Assembly (NCBI GenBank): GCA_947476275.1
Contig: CANJPQ010000001.1
Coordinates: 62,001-126,000, forward strand
DNA: 64,000 nucleotides
DNA from: Fidelibacterota bacterium
Lineage (GTDB): Bacteria; Pseudomonadota; Alphaproteobacteria; Rhodospirillales; Rhodospirillaceae
Direction: 5' to 3'
Below, in pieces: positions 42,333 to 51,089 of the stretch (position 1 is its first letter; the number at the start of each line of letters is the position of its first letter). Under the pieces are notes generated by a model. That model made no database searches, was not told where the DNA came from, and was given only the letters and a program-made list of their open reading frames with translations. The translations under genes were made by a program, and so were the position numbers.

Positions 42333-43847
42333 ATGCGGTTGCGGTCTTTCGGTCTTGCGCTTGCGATGCTCGCGGCGACGGCGCTACCGGCCGGCGCGGT
42401 GGACTTGCGTTACGGCAGCAAAGGCCTGCCCACTTCCTACGGCAATCCCTACACCGGTAACGGCTCGCCCGGGATCTACCTGTGGTCGGCCATGTACGAC
42501 GGCCTCACGCGTCTCGACAAGAACGGGGCGATCGCGCCGGCGCTGGCCACCAGCTGGAAGTCGCTTTCGCCCACGTCCTGGCAGTTCACTTTGCGCAAGA
42601 ATGTCACCTTTTCCAACGGTGAGCCGTTCAATGCCGACGCTGTCATTGCCGCGATCACCTGGCTGAAAACGCCGGAAGCCAATATCAAAGGCGCAATCGT
42701 CGTCAATGAAGTGCGCGGCATCAGCAGCGCGGAAGCGGGCGAAGACGGCAGCGTCATCATCCGCACCGCGCGGCCAGATCCGATCCTGCCGGCGCGCTTG
42801 TCTTCCATGATGATTCCCGCGCCGGCCGCGTGGCGCGAACTCGGCATCGATGCGTTCGCGAAGGCGCCAAGCGGCACCGGCCCGTTCCAGGTGAAAGATT
42901 GGGGCGGCACCGCGAAAATCACGCTGAACGCGTTTGCAGAGTCGTGGCGTAAGCCCAAGGTGGACCGGCTAATCATTATCAACCTGCCGGATAATTCCAC
43001 ACGCGTGCAGGCGCTGCTGTCCGGCCAGATCGACATCGCCGGCAACATCGGCGTGGACGACATCGATGCCATCGAGGCCGCCGGCATGATCAGCGCGGTG
43101 GGGCCGGCCATGGCGGTCATGTCGATGGGCCTGCGCGTCGAGGGCGGTCCCAATGCCGCGCTGAAGGATGTGCGTGTCCGTCAGGCGCTGAACTACGCCA
43201 TCGATAAGGCGGCGATCAACCAGGCGCTGCTGCGGGGCTTGAGCCCGCCGTCCGGCCAGCCGGCCGCGCGCGAGGTCGTCGGCTACAACCCCGACGTCAA
43301 GCCGTACCCTTACGACCCTGCGAAAGCCAAGGCGCTGTTGGCCGAGGCCGGGTATCCGAATGGGTTTCCGATGCACTTCGAGGTGATGGTGGATCGCACG
43401 CCCGGCGACCGCGGCGTCTTCGAAAGCCTTGCCAGTCAGCTCGGCAAGGTCGGTGTGCAGACCACGTTGAGAATCGTCACCTTCGGCAGTTGGATGGAGT
43501 CCTATCTCGGCGGCACTTGGGACAAGGAAACCGACGGCTTTATCCTGTCGTTCAATGCCGCACCCTATAACGACGTGTCGCGGCCGATGGAGATCTATTC
43601 GTGCCTGCGGCCCAACGGCTTCTATTGCGACAAGGCGCTGACCGCCAAGCTGGTGGCCAGCAATGAAGAGACCAACGTCGACAAGCGCCTCACGCAGCTG
43701 AACGAACTCGCCAAGCTGTTCCATGACGCAGCCCCGGCGATCTACCTCGGCGAGCAGTTCGACGTGTTCGGCGTGACCAAGAAGATCGAAGGCTTCGTCA
43801 TCGCCAACCGCGCGCCGGTGTACGAAAACATCACCGTCAAGAAATAG
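42333..43847 (+). CDS. Orphan ABC substrate-binding protein, family 5
   Basis: 504 residues with a signal peptide (MRLRSFGLALAMLAATALPAGA). Family-5 marks: SPGIYLWSAMYDGLTRLDKNG, LRKNVTFSNGEPFNADAVIAAITWL, GTGPFQVKDW and DVRVRQALNYAIDKAAINQALL. No permease or ATPase is adjacent, so it may use the importer at 31-36 kb or one elsewhere. ATG 42333 follows AGGTG. Confidence 0.88.
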   Translation: MRLRSFGLALAMLAATALPAGAVDLRYGSKGLPTSYGNPYTGNGSPGIYLWSAMYDGLTRLDKNGAIAPALATSWKSLSPTSWQFTLRKNVTFSNGEPFNADAVIAAITWLKTPEANIKGAIVVNEVRGISSAEAGEDGSVIIRTARPDPILPARLSSMMIPAPAAWRELGIDAFAKAPSGTGPFQVKDWGGTAKITLNAFAESWRKPKVDRLIIINLPDNSTRVQALLSGQIDIAGNIGVDDIDAIEAAGMISAVGPAMAVMSMGLRVEGGPNAALKDVRVRQALNYAIDKAAINQALLRGLSPPSGQPAAREVVGYNPDVKPYPYDPAKAKALLAEAGYPNGFPMHFEVMVDRTPGDRGVFESLASQLGKVGVQTTLRIVTFGSWMESYLGGTWDKETDGFILSFNAAPYNDVSRPMEIYSCLRPNGFYCDKALTAKLVASNEETNVDKRLTQLNELAKLFHDAAPAIYLGEQFDVFGVTKKIEGFVIANRAPVYENITVKK

Positions 43848-43851
43848 CGCA

Positions 43852-44103
43852 CTACTTCTTGCGCCGGGGCGCGTTTGCCAGCTCACTCTGCGTCCGCTGG
43901 ATCATGCGCAGCACCAGTGCCGCCGCCTTTGCGTCCGCGCCGGTTGCGAGCGCGGCGAAGGTATGCTCGAGGCTCTGCAACGCCGACAGCTTCGCGTCAT
44001 GGGGCCGCGTGCCGAGATAGGCGTCGAGCCACTTCATCACCGCGCGCGGATCGGGCGTTTGCTTGGCGATGGCCAGCAGAGATGGGACTGGGTCTGTCGC
44101 CAC
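43852..44103 (-). CDS. Small helical protein downstream of a GntR regulator
   Basis: 83 residues (GTG start), helical with a basic end (NAPRRKK): MKWLDAYLGTRPHDAKLSALQSLEHTFAALATGADAKAAALVLRMIQRTQSEL. The function is not recognised. It begins 3 bp after the GntR stop, so it is in the same transcript. The ribosome site is poor, which lowers confidence. Confidence 0.55.
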   Translation of the reverse strand: MATDPVPSLLAIAKQTPDPRAVMKWLDAYLGTRPHDAKLSALQSLEHTFAALATGADAKAAALVLRMIQRTQSELANAPRRKK

Positions 44104-44106
44104 CGA

Positions 44107-44916
44107 TCAGCCCGCGTCGTCGGCCTTCTGCTCATGCGCCCAGCGGAAGCCGATCTCGCTCGGCCGGCGTACGAGGTGGATGCGATGCTGATAAAAGTCG
44201 GCGAGGTAGGTGGCAACGTGACGCTCTACCGGCCGATAGGCCGAGTCGAATACCACCAGCCGCAGGCGCAGCAGCGGTGTGCCGACGGCACAGGCGAGCA
44301 TGTTGGCGTCCTGCAGGTCCGCGAGCGTGCCGCCGATGAGCTGGTCGGCGCTGAGGATGTCGATGCCCTTCTTCTCCAGGATGCTGATGAACGAGAACGA
44401 CGACAGTTCCTCCGCCGAGATCCGTACGTTCAAATCCGCGGGGATGTATGTGGAGCTGTAGCCCACCCGCCGGCCCCGCAGATTGCGCGCAAGCGTGATG
44501 CGCTGCACTTTCGCACCGGTATGCAGGCGCAGATCGGCGCGCGTTTCTTCGTCCGGCTCGACCTCGTCGAACTTGATGTCCTTTAACTCGGAGCGCGTCG
44601 CCATGGCGTCGAGGCGCTTGATGAGCTGGTCCATGTCGCCGGTCAGCGGCGGTGGCGCTGCGGCGGACGTGCCGGTCACAAAGGTGCCGCGGCCTTGCTC
44701 GCGGCTGATGAGTTTGTCTTCGGCGAGCAGGTCCACGGCCTTGCGCACGGTGATGCGCGATACGCCGAACGTGTCGCACAGTTCGGTCTCGGTGGGCAGT
44801 TGCGCGCCGCTGCTATAATTGCCGTTGAAGATCCAGTCGCGGATCGTCAGGTACACTTGGTAGTACCGCGGCAGACGCGTGCCGTCGCTGATGGCGTCGG
44901 TGGGGACTTTGTTCAT
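44107..44916 (-). CDS. GntR-family regulator, HutC/UTRA type
   Basis: 269 residues: N-terminal winged helix (about 15-80; IRDWIFNGNYSSGAQLPTETELCDTFGVSRITVRKAVDLLAEDKLISREQGRGTFV) and a C-terminal UTRA ligand-binding domain (about 110-255, ending in ATYLADFYQHRIHLVR). It binds DNA as a dimer until a small effector binds the UTRA domain. ATG 44916 is chosen from the domain start. A CGGT-AC-ACCG dyad (44986-44995) in the divergent promoter region is a possible site. The lipoprotein gene at 45050 is the obvious candidate target. Confidence 0.9.
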   Translation of the reverse strand: MNKVPTDAISDGTRLPRYYQVYLTIRDWIFNGNYSSGAQLPTETELCDTFGVSRITVRKAVDLLAEDKLISREQGRGTFVTGTSAAAPPPLTGDMDQLIKRLDAMATRSELKDIKFDEVEPDEETRADLRLHTGAKVQRITLARNLRGRRVGYSSTYIPADLNVRISAEELSSFSFISILEKKGIDILSADQLIGGTLADLQDANMLACAVGTPLLRLRLVVFDSAYRPVERHVATYLADFYQHRIHLVRRPSEIGFRWAHEQKADDAG

Positions 44917-45049
44917 GGTCGCAGTTGCAGTGTCAGACCAGTCGCCTTGCTCGCGTGGCAGGCACCTTAGGACAATCGCCCAAGACGGTACACCGGACGG
45001 CCACAAATTTGCTAAGGTTTGCGCAGGCCTTTCGAGGAGTGGACCTACG

Positions 45050-45979
45050 ATGCGCTGCGGTATTGTTTTCGGAATGATGGCGGTTTTGGTAAGCGCTTGC
45101 TCACTGCAGGCGGCCCCACTGCAGGCGGCCGAGCCTAAACCCGGTGCGGTGTTGAAGGACTGCCCTTACTGCCCCGAGGTGGTGGTCATCCCCAAGGGGA
45201 GCTTCCAGATGGGGTCCACCATGGGCGATCCGGATCGCCCGGAGACGCCGATCCGTAAAATCAAGTTCGCGAAACCCTTCGCCATGGGCCGCACGGAAGT
45301 CACCGTGGGTCAGTTCCGCGCCTTCATGAAGGCCACCAACCATCAGATCTCGGAGGGCACCTGCGGCATGTGGGTGCTGTCCGACCAGTCGCCGACGCCC
45401 CGGACATGGGAAGACCCCGGTCTAAAGCGCAAGATTGCCGAGGATGAGCCGGTGGTTTGCGTCGGCTGGCTTGATGCGAAGGCCTATGTCGATTGGCTCG
45501 CCAAAAACTCGGGCAAGCCCTTCCGCCTGCCAAGCGAAGCGGAGTGGGAATACAGCGCCCGTGCCGGCACCAAGACCACCTACATCTGGGGCGAAGACGG
45601 ACAGGCCGCCTGCAAAGACGCCAACGTCTACGATCAACAGGCCGGCAAGAAATGGCCGACGAAGGAATGGGGTCCGGCCGCCTGCGATGACGGCTATCCC
45701 GACCTGTCGCCGGTCGCCAAGTTCAAGCCGAACAAATTCGGTCTCTACGACATGATCGGCAATGTGTGGGAGTGGATGGGGGATTGCTATTCGCTCAACT
45801 ACCCGGCGGCCCCGGTGGACGGCAGCGCGTACCTGCCGGCGGAGCATTGCGAACTGCGTGCCAACCGCGGTGGCGGCTGGATCACGCGGGCGGATCGTCA
45901 ACGCCCGACGTGGCGCGGTCGCGACACGGAGACGATGAAAGTCTCCTTCTTCGGCTTCCGCGTCGCGCGTGATCTGTAG
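45050..45979 (+). CDS. Lipoprotein with formylglycine-generating-enzyme-like (SUMF1) domain
   Basis: 309 residues with a lipoprotein signal: VSAC puts the lipid-carrying Cys at 17. The rest is an FGE/SUMF1 domain: VVIPKGSFQMGSTMGDPDRPE, MGRTEVTVGQFRAFMKAT, RLPSEAEWEYSARAGTKTTYIWG, GLYDMIGNVWEWMGDCY and NRGGGWITRADRQRPTWRGRD. The copper-binding cysteine pair of true formylglycine-generating enzymes is missing from the last segment, so sulfatase activation is unlikely. A binding role or another oxidase-like role is possible. GAGGAG precedes ATG 45050. Confidence 0.85.
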   Translation: MRCGIVFGMMAVLVSACSLQAAPLQAAEPKPGAVLKDCPYCPEVVVIPKGSFQMGSTMGDPDRPETPIRKIKFAKPFAMGRTEVTVGQFRAFMKATNHQISEGTCGMWVLSDQSPTPRTWEDPGLKRKIAEDEPVVCVGWLDAKAYVDWLAKNSGKPFRLPSEAEWEYSARAGTKTTYIWGEDGQAACKDANVYDQQAGKKWPTKEWGPAACDDGYPDLSPVAKFKPNKFGLYDMIGNVWEWMGDCYSLNYPAAPVDGSAYLPAEHCELRANRGGGWITRADRQRPTWRGRDTETMKVSFFGFRVARDL

Positions 45980-45986
45980 GGTGTAA

Positions 45987-46877
45987 TTAGAACGCCCGCG
46001 GCCAGCGGCGGTGCATCCACAGCCATTCGCCGGGATACTCGCGGATCCATTCTTCGACACGCGTGTTGATGCGCACCAGGGCGGCGCGCACTGCCTCCAT
46101 GTCGTCCTCCGCGCCCTCGAACGTCCATGGGTCTTCCACACGCACCTCGAACCGGCATCCGGCCAACCGCACGCAGCGCACCGGGAACACCGGGCAGGCG
46201 AACTTCATCGCAAACTGCGCCACGGCCGTGCCGGTGAAGGCTTCGCGGCCGAAGAAGGGGATGGGTAAGCCGGCGTTGATCTTCTGATCCACCACCATGA
46301 ACACCTGCTCGTCCTTGGCGAGGCCCTTCAGGATCATGCGCGCACCGGCAGCACCCTTGGGTGCCAGGGCGGAAGCGTAAGCGCGCCGCACGTCGCCGAT
46401 CATTTCATCAACCAGGCGATTGTTCGGCGGGCGGTAGACGACCAACAGCGGCTTGGCGGTTTGCGCGAGTGCGAGCGGGATCATCTCCCAGTTGCCGAGA
46501 TGGCCCGAGAATAGGATCGACGGCTTACCGCTGGCGGCGTGTTCGACCAGTCGCTCATGACCTGTCACCGTGACGCGTTCTTTCCAGGCGTTTGGCCATA
46601 GCCGCGGCAGCACCGCGTATTCCGTCATGGTGCGGCCGAAGTTGTCCCAGGCTTGGCGCAGGATTTCCGCGCGCGACGCGTCGCTCAGGTTCGGGAAGGC
46701 GTGCCAGAGATTATCTTGCGCGGTCCTGTGGGCGCCGCTCAACGGGCCGACAAGACGTGCCAGGCGCGCCCCGAAATCCGACGCTGCGTCGATATCGGCC
46801 TTCGCCACGGCGCCCAGCAGCAGGCGGGCCGCGGCGGCTTCGATCCGGTGTTTTAGGCGAGGCGGGGTTGCGGTCAT
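45987..46877 (-). CDS. LpxL/HtrB-family lysophospholipid/lipid A acyltransferase
   Basis: 296 residues of the late lipid A acyltransferase family: catalytic HxxxxE in SGHLGNWE, VYRPPNNRLVDEMI, FMVVDQKINAGLPIPFFGREAFT and the C-terminal YPGEWLWMHRRWP. It transfers an acyl chain to lipid A or a related lipid at the inner membrane. It is divergent from the glycosyltransferase gene across 32 bp, consistent with an envelope-polysaccharide role for both. Confidence 0.88.
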   Translation of the reverse strand: MTATPPRLKHRIEAAAARLLLGAVAKADIDAASDFGARLARLVGPLSGAHRTAQDNLWHAFPNLSDASRAEILRQAWDNFGRTMTEYAVLPRLWPNAWKERVTVTGHERLVEHAASGKPSILFSGHLGNWEMIPLALAQTAKPLLVVYRPPNNRLVDEMIGDVRRAYASALAPKGAAGARMILKGLAKDEQVFMVVDQKINAGLPIPFFGREAFTGTAVAQFAMKFACPVFPVRCVRLAGCRFEVRVEDPWTFEGAEDDMEAVRAALVRINTRVEEWIREYPGEWLWMHRRWPRAF

Positions 46878-46909
46878 GGGATGACGTCGTTATAGCGGCT
46901 TTGCGCCCA

Positions 46910-47947
46910 ATGGGAGACTTTTGCTTGCGTGTCCTTCAAGTCATGGCGAGCGGGCTGCACGGCGGCGCCGAGCTGTTCTTCGAGGACCTGCTGCCGGCCT
47001 TGAGCCAGGCCGGACTGACCCAAAACGCGGTCATCCGGCGCTATCCCACCCGGGCCGCCAAGCTGGCCGACGCCGGCATCCCTTCGGAGATGCTGCGCTT
47101 CGGCGGCCCGCTCGATCTCGTCTCTCCGTGGAAGCTGCGAGTCCATGCCCAGGCCTTCCGGCCCGAGATCGTGTTGGGCTGGATGAACCGCGCCTGTGCG
47201 TCGTTGCCCGAAGGACCGTGGATTAATGTCGGCCGGCTCGGCGGCTACTACGATCTCAAGTACTACCGGCGCTGCCGCGCATTCATCTGCAACACGCCGG
47301 ACATTGCAGACTACGTGGTGCGCCAAGGAAAGCCTGCGTCCGCCGTGCACTACATCCCCAACTTCTGCGCCGTCGCGCCGGGGCCTGCTGTCGCGCCGGA
47401 TGCGATTCACACGCCTGCCGGCGCGCCGATCCTGCTGGTGCTCGCGCGCCTGCAGCCGCAGAAGGGCATCGACACCGCGATCCGCGCGCTGGCCGAAATC
47501 CCCGATGCCGTGATGTGGATCGCCGGCGATGGCCCGCTGGAGGACTCTCTGGTCAAGCTCGCGCAAGAGACGCGTGTCGCGGACCGGGTGCGCTTCCTCG
47601 GCTGGCGCGACGACCGCTCCGCGCTCCTGAAGGCCGCGACCGCAGTCCTGATCCCCTCGCGGCACGAGCCCTTCGGCAACGTCGTGGTGAACGCCTGGGC
47701 CCATGGCGTGCCTCTCGTGGCCACCCGCAGCGAAGGTCCAGGCTATCTGGTGCGCGACGGCGAGGATGGCCTGCTTGTGCCGGTCGACGACCCCCACGCC
47801 CTGGCCGAAGCCACGCGCCGGGTGATCGCCGAGCGGTCTCTGGCCCAGCATCTGATTGCGGAAGGCACCCGGCGCGCCTACGCTGAGTTCTCGGAAGCTG
47901 CCGTCGTCGCGCGATATCAGGAAGTGTTCAAGGCGATCATGCGCTAG
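46910..47947 (+). CDS. Glycosyltransferase family 4
   Basis: 345 residues with a GT-B fold: N-terminal acceptor domain opening RVLQVMASGLHGGAELFFEDLL, and a C-terminal donor domain with ILLVLARLQPQKGIDTAIRAL, VRFLGWRDDRSALLKAA and PSRHEPFGNVVVNAWAHGVPLVATRSEGP. In the usual EX7E pair the second Glu is Asn. ATG 46910 is given, but TTG 46925 has the better ribosome site (GGAGA 7 bases upstream). It probably builds a lipopolysaccharide or other envelope glycan. Confidence 0.87.
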   Translation: MGDFCLRVLQVMASGLHGGAELFFEDLLPALSQAGLTQNAVIRRYPTRAAKLADAGIPSEMLRFGGPLDLVSPWKLRVHAQAFRPEIVLGWMNRACASLPEGPWINVGRLGGYYDLKYYRRCRAFICNTPDIADYVVRQGKPASAVHYIPNFCAVAPGPAVAPDAIHTPAGAPILLVLARLQPQKGIDTAIRALAEIPDAVMWIAGDGPLEDSLVKLAQETRVADRVRFLGWRDDRSALLKAATAVLIPSRHEPFGNVVVNAWAHGVPLVATRSEGPGYLVRDGEDGLLVPVDDPHALAEATRRVIAERSLAQHLIAEGTRRAYAEFSEAAVVARYQEVFKAIMR

Positions 47948-47978
47948 ATTCCATGCGACAGCGCGGCGGATTACGCAC

Positions 47979-48884
47979 GTGGAAATCGGCGACAATCTTG
48001 AGGACGTCGAACGACCGTGGCTCACTTTGAGCCTTATCGCAGCGTGCTGTCTTGCCTATGGAGGCGAACTTTATTCCGGAGAGATCGCCAGCCGATTCGC
48101 CGAGATCCCGGCGGTCCTGACGGGCGCGAAGCCGGATTTCGCACCGGAGAATATCGGACTGCCGACGATTCTGACCTCGGCGTTCCTGCATGCGGATCCG
48201 GCCCATTTGCTCGGGAACATGTGGTTTCTGTGGATCTTCGGCCGGCGGATCGAAGATTCCTTTGGCCGCACGATGATGATCTGCTTCATCCTCATCTGCC
48301 AAATCGCTGCTGCGGCGGCTGAAACGCTCACGCATCCGACCGCGACCGGTTATGGCCTGGGCGCGAGTGGGTTCATTTCCGGGCTGATGGGCGCCTATCT
48401 CGCCTTGTTTCCGACGGCGAAAATCCGCGACTTCGACTTCGCAAACTATTGGCTCGCCGGCCGTTTCACGATCGCCTGGCCGGCTTGGATTTGGTTGGGG
48501 TTCTGGATCGTGTTTCAACTCATCGCCGCGCGGACCGACAGGCACGACGGTGTCGCATACGCCGCCCACATCGGCGGCTTTGCGGTCGGCTTCGTTATCA
48601 GCCGTATCCTTCACGCCTTCGGACTGGCGGCCACATATACGCCGGCGTCGTTTGGTCCTACGCGCGGAGTGCTATCGGCCACCGACGCTGCAGTGGCCGC
48701 GGACGAGGGCAAGCGCGCGCTTTTGTTCGGCCGGCTTATCTTCTGTGGCTCTTCTGTGGCTGCGTCATGCTCGCCGCCGCGGCCTACATGGCGGCCCTCG
48801 CCATCAGCCGCGCTCACCATTGGCAGCTGTAGGATCGGCTATGCCGATATCTGGAGGCCCTTTCGCACCTGCGCCCCTAAATAG
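47979..48884 (+). CDS. Rhomboid-family intramembrane protease with frameshifted C-terminus
   Basis: About 301 residues from GTG 47979 (GGCGGA upstream). The rhomboid core is intact: FLHADPAHLLGNMWFLWIFGRRIEDSFG, catalytic Ser in GLGASGFISGLMGAY and His in AAHIGGFAVGFVISR. After residue about 253 the reading frame is altered by an 11-bp tandem duplication at 48740-48761. The present tail (SSVAASCSPPRPTWRPS...) is unlike protein. Removing one copy restores a final membrane helix (CGCVMLAAAAYMAALAISRAHHWQL) with a stop at 48832. The core active site precedes the lesion, so activity may survive. Confidence 0.82.
   Translation: MEIGDNLEDVERPWLTLSLIAACCLAYGGELYSGEIASRFAEIPAVLTGAKPDFAPENIGLPTILTSAFLHADPAHLLGNMWFLWIFGRRIEDSFGRTMMICFILICQIAAAAAETLTHPTATGYGLGASGFISGLMGAYLALFPTAKIRDFDFANYWLAGRFTIAWPAWIWLGFWIVFQLIAARTDRHDGVAYAAHIGGFAVGFVISRILHAFGLAATYTPASFGPTRGVLSATDAAVAADEGKRALLFGRLIFCGSSVAASCSPPRPTWRPSPSAALTIGSCRIGYADIWRPFRTCAPK
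48740..48761 (+). repeat. 11-bp tandem duplication causing the rhomboid frameshift
   Basis: CTTCTGTGGCT at 48740-48750 is repeated exactly at 48751-48761. Eleven bases shift the frame, and deleting one copy restores a hydrophobic C-terminal helix and a nearby stop codon. Confidence 0.85.
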
Positions 48885-48910
48885 CTGATCCGGGCCGATT
48901 TTTCGGTTTT

Positions 48911-48947
48911 GCGACAATTGTCGCCGGCGGCGGGGTCAGGCTAGACT
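48911..48947 (+). promoter_or_regulatory. Promoter with palindromic operator before the SpoIIE-STAS-MCE operon
   Basis: TTGTCG (48918-48923), an 18-base spacer and TAGACT (48942-48947) resemble -35/-10 boxes, with the start codon 6 bases past the -10. The perfect 14-bp palindrome GCGACAATTGTCGC (48911-48924) covers the -35 box, the usual place for a repressor. The very short leader suggests a nearly leaderless message. Confidence 0.55.
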
Positions 48948-48953
48948 TACCCC

Positions 48954-50741
48954 ATGCCCTCGCGCGATGCCGCTTCTGCGGCCCGGCGCGCGGCGCCCAC
49001 GGAGGCGCTGCCGCCCGAGCCGATCAAGGATCATCTTGGCCTGATCGCCGAGATGACGCGCGTATTTGCCGCGTCACACGACGCCCACACCGTTGCTGCG
49101 ACCGCGCTTGAACGCATTACGCTTCATGTCGGCGCCGAAGCCGCGTCGCTGTTCCTGCTCACCGACGACGTCGAGACCCTGGTTTGTACGGCGTGCTACG
49201 GCCCGGTCGATATCACCGGCCTGCGCATTCCTGCCAATGCCGGCATCGTCGGCCGCGCGGTGCTGCGTCAGGAAGGGCTGATCATCCGCGACGTGCGCAA
49301 CGACGCGGATTTCGGCAGCGCCATCGATGCCAAGACCGGATTCACGACCCGTTCGATCCTGGTCACGCCACTCAGTGTCGGCCGCGATCAACTCGGCGCC
49401 ATCGAGATCATCAACAAGGCCAGTGGCGACGGCCTGTTCTCGCCGGACGACCTCACGCTGCTCGAAACACTCGGCCGTGCCGCCGCGCTGGCGATCCACA
49501 ATACGCGCCTGACGGAGCGCCTTGTCGCGCAGGAGCGCGAACGTCACGAACTCGAACTCGCCGCCGAAATCCAACGCGACCTATTGCCGGGCGCAGGCGC
49601 GCATGACTTCCCGATCCACGGCATCAATATCCCGGCGCGCGCGGTCTCGGGGGACTTCTACGATATCCTGACGCTGCCGGACGGGCGCATCTGGTTCAAC
49701 GTCGCCGACGTGTCGGGCAAGGGCATGAACGCCGCCCTCTTGATGGCCAAGACCTCAAGCCTGTTCCGCTGCCTGGCGAAAAGTGCCGAACACCCCGGCC
49801 AGTTGCTGGGCGCGATCAACAACGAGCTGTGCGAGACCAACTCCCACGGCATGTTCGTGACCATGGTCGGCGGGCTCTTCAATCCGGCGACCGGCAAAGT
49901 GCGACTCTCCAACGCGGGTCACGAGCCGCCGCTGCTGTTCAATCTCACCGATCAGAGTTTCACCGCAATCGCGGCGGATGCACCGCCCTTGGGCATTGCT
50001 GCGGGCATCGCCGGTCCCGACGGCTTTCCCACGATCGATCTCAATCTCAATTCCGGCGCGCTCTACATCTTCACCGACGGCCTGACGGAAGCGACCACGT
50101 TCGGCGGCGGCATGCTCGGCATCGACGGTGTGCGCGCGCTGATCCGCGATCACGCGGAGACGCCCCCGGAGCGGCGGCTAAGAAGCATCGCCGGTGCCGT
50201 GAAGCTGCCCGGCCAATCCTTGCGCGACGATCTCACGCTGCTGGTTGTTGAAGACAATGGGCCGATGCGGCCGCAGAGCGTTGCCGATGTCGCAGAGAAC
50301 GCGACGGCCGCCGGCGAGATCATGCGCTTGCGCGTACCGGCCCGCGCCGATCGCCTCAAGCTCATCCGCACCGCGACGGAGCAGGCGGCGAGGTTCTGCG
50401 GCGCTGAAGCTGCGTGGACCGCGGACCTGGTGATGGCGGTGGACGAGGCCTGCCAGAACGTCATCCGCCATGCCTACGGCGGCCGGACGGATGCCGGCGA
50501 TATCGTCATCGACTTCGTCGCGACGGTCGAGGCGTTGGAGGTCCACTTGATGGATTTCGCAGCGCCCGTGGATCCTGCCGCCATCAAGCCGCGCGATCTG
50601 TCCGACGTGCGTCCCGGCGGCCTCGGCGTGCATCTCATCCGATCGGTCTGCGACGACGCGCGATTCGTCCCGCCACCGGCCGGTGTCGGCAACCTATTCA
50701 AGTTGACCAAACGTTTGGGAACCCAGATAAAGGGCCGATAA
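48954..50741 (+). CDS. GAF-SpoIIE phosphatase fused to a RsbW-like kinase domain
   Basis: 595 residues in three parts: GAF sensor (about 43-185, ending IHNTRLTERL), a coiled linker, a PP2C/SpoIIE serine phosphatase (about 204-420; SGDFYD, DVSGKGMNAALLMA, TDGLTEA, RDDLTLL) and a GHKL/HATPase anti-sigma-kinase domain (about 440-590; VDEACQNVIRHAYGG). It can both dephosphorylate and phosphorylate a STAS partner, which is encoded 10 bp downstream. The GAF domain would set the balance in response to a small ligand. No sigma factor is in the window. Confidence 0.9.
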   Translation: MPSRDAASAARRAAPTEALPPEPIKDHLGLIAEMTRVFAASHDAHTVAATALERITLHVGAEAASLFLLTDDVETLVCTACYGPVDITGLRIPANAGIVGRAVLRQEGLIIRDVRNDADFGSAIDAKTGFTTRSILVTPLSVGRDQLGAIEIINKASGDGLFSPDDLTLLETLGRAAALAIHNTRLTERLVAQERERHELELAAEIQRDLLPGAGAHDFPIHGINIPARAVSGDFYDILTLPDGRIWFNVADVSGKGMNAALLMAKTSSLFRCLAKSAEHPGQLLGAINNELCETNSHGMFVTMVGGLFNPATGKVRLSNAGHEPPLLFNLTDQSFTAIAADAPPLGIAAGIAGPDGFPTIDLNLNSGALYIFTDGLTEATTFGGGMLGIDGVRALIRDHAETPPERRLRSIAGAVKLPGQSLRDDLTLLVVEDNGPMRPQSVADVAENATAAGEIMRLRVPARADRLKLIRTATEQAARFCGAEAAWTADLVMAVDEACQNVIRHAYGGRTDAGDIVIDFVATVEALEVHLMDFAAPVDPAAIKPRDLSDVRPGGLGVHLIRSVCDDARFVPPPAGVGNLFKLTKRLGTQIKGR

Positions 50742-50751
50742 GGAGAAGGCG

Positions 50752-51084
50752 ATGGCGCTGGAAGTAAACGAGGTCAACGGGGTGAGCGTTGTCGCCCTGG
50801 AAGGCGACATCGATCTGCAGAGCTCGCCGGCCGTGCGTCAGCAATTGCTCGCTTGCTTCGAGAAGAACACGCGCGTGGTCGTCGATCTTTCCGCAGTCAC
50901 GTACATCGATTCCTCGGGCGTAGCCTCTCTGGTCGAAGCCTTCCAGGTTGCCCGCAAGAAGAACGGTACATTCAGTCTGGTGAGCGTGTCGTCCGCCGTG
51001 ATGCGCGTGCTGAGCCTCGCCCGTCTCGACCGGGTGTTCACCATCCATCCCACGATCGAAGCGGCCACAGCGGCGCAGGGCTGA
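50752..51084 (+). CDS. STAS-domain protein (anti-sigma-factor antagonist or MlaB-like)
   Basis: 110 residues, one STAS domain: VSVVALEGDIDLQSSPAVRQQLLA and the phosphorylation loop VTYIDSSGVASLVEAF with conserved Ser. AAGGAGA is upstream. It sits between the phosphatase/kinase gene and, 5 bp downstream, the MlaE-type permease. It could be an RsbV-like switch protein, or the MlaB-like subunit of the transporter, or both. Confidence 0.88.
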   Translation: MALEVNEVNGVSVVALEGDIDLQSSPAVRQQLLACFEKNTRVVVDLSAVTYIDSSGVASLVEAFQVARKKNGTFSLVSVSSAVMRVLSLARLDRVFTIHPTIEAATAAQG

Positions 51085-51089
51085 AGGCC

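Noticed and set aside
45050-45979. Formylglycine-generating enzyme.
   Set aside because: The catalytic cysteines are absent and no sulfatase is nearby.
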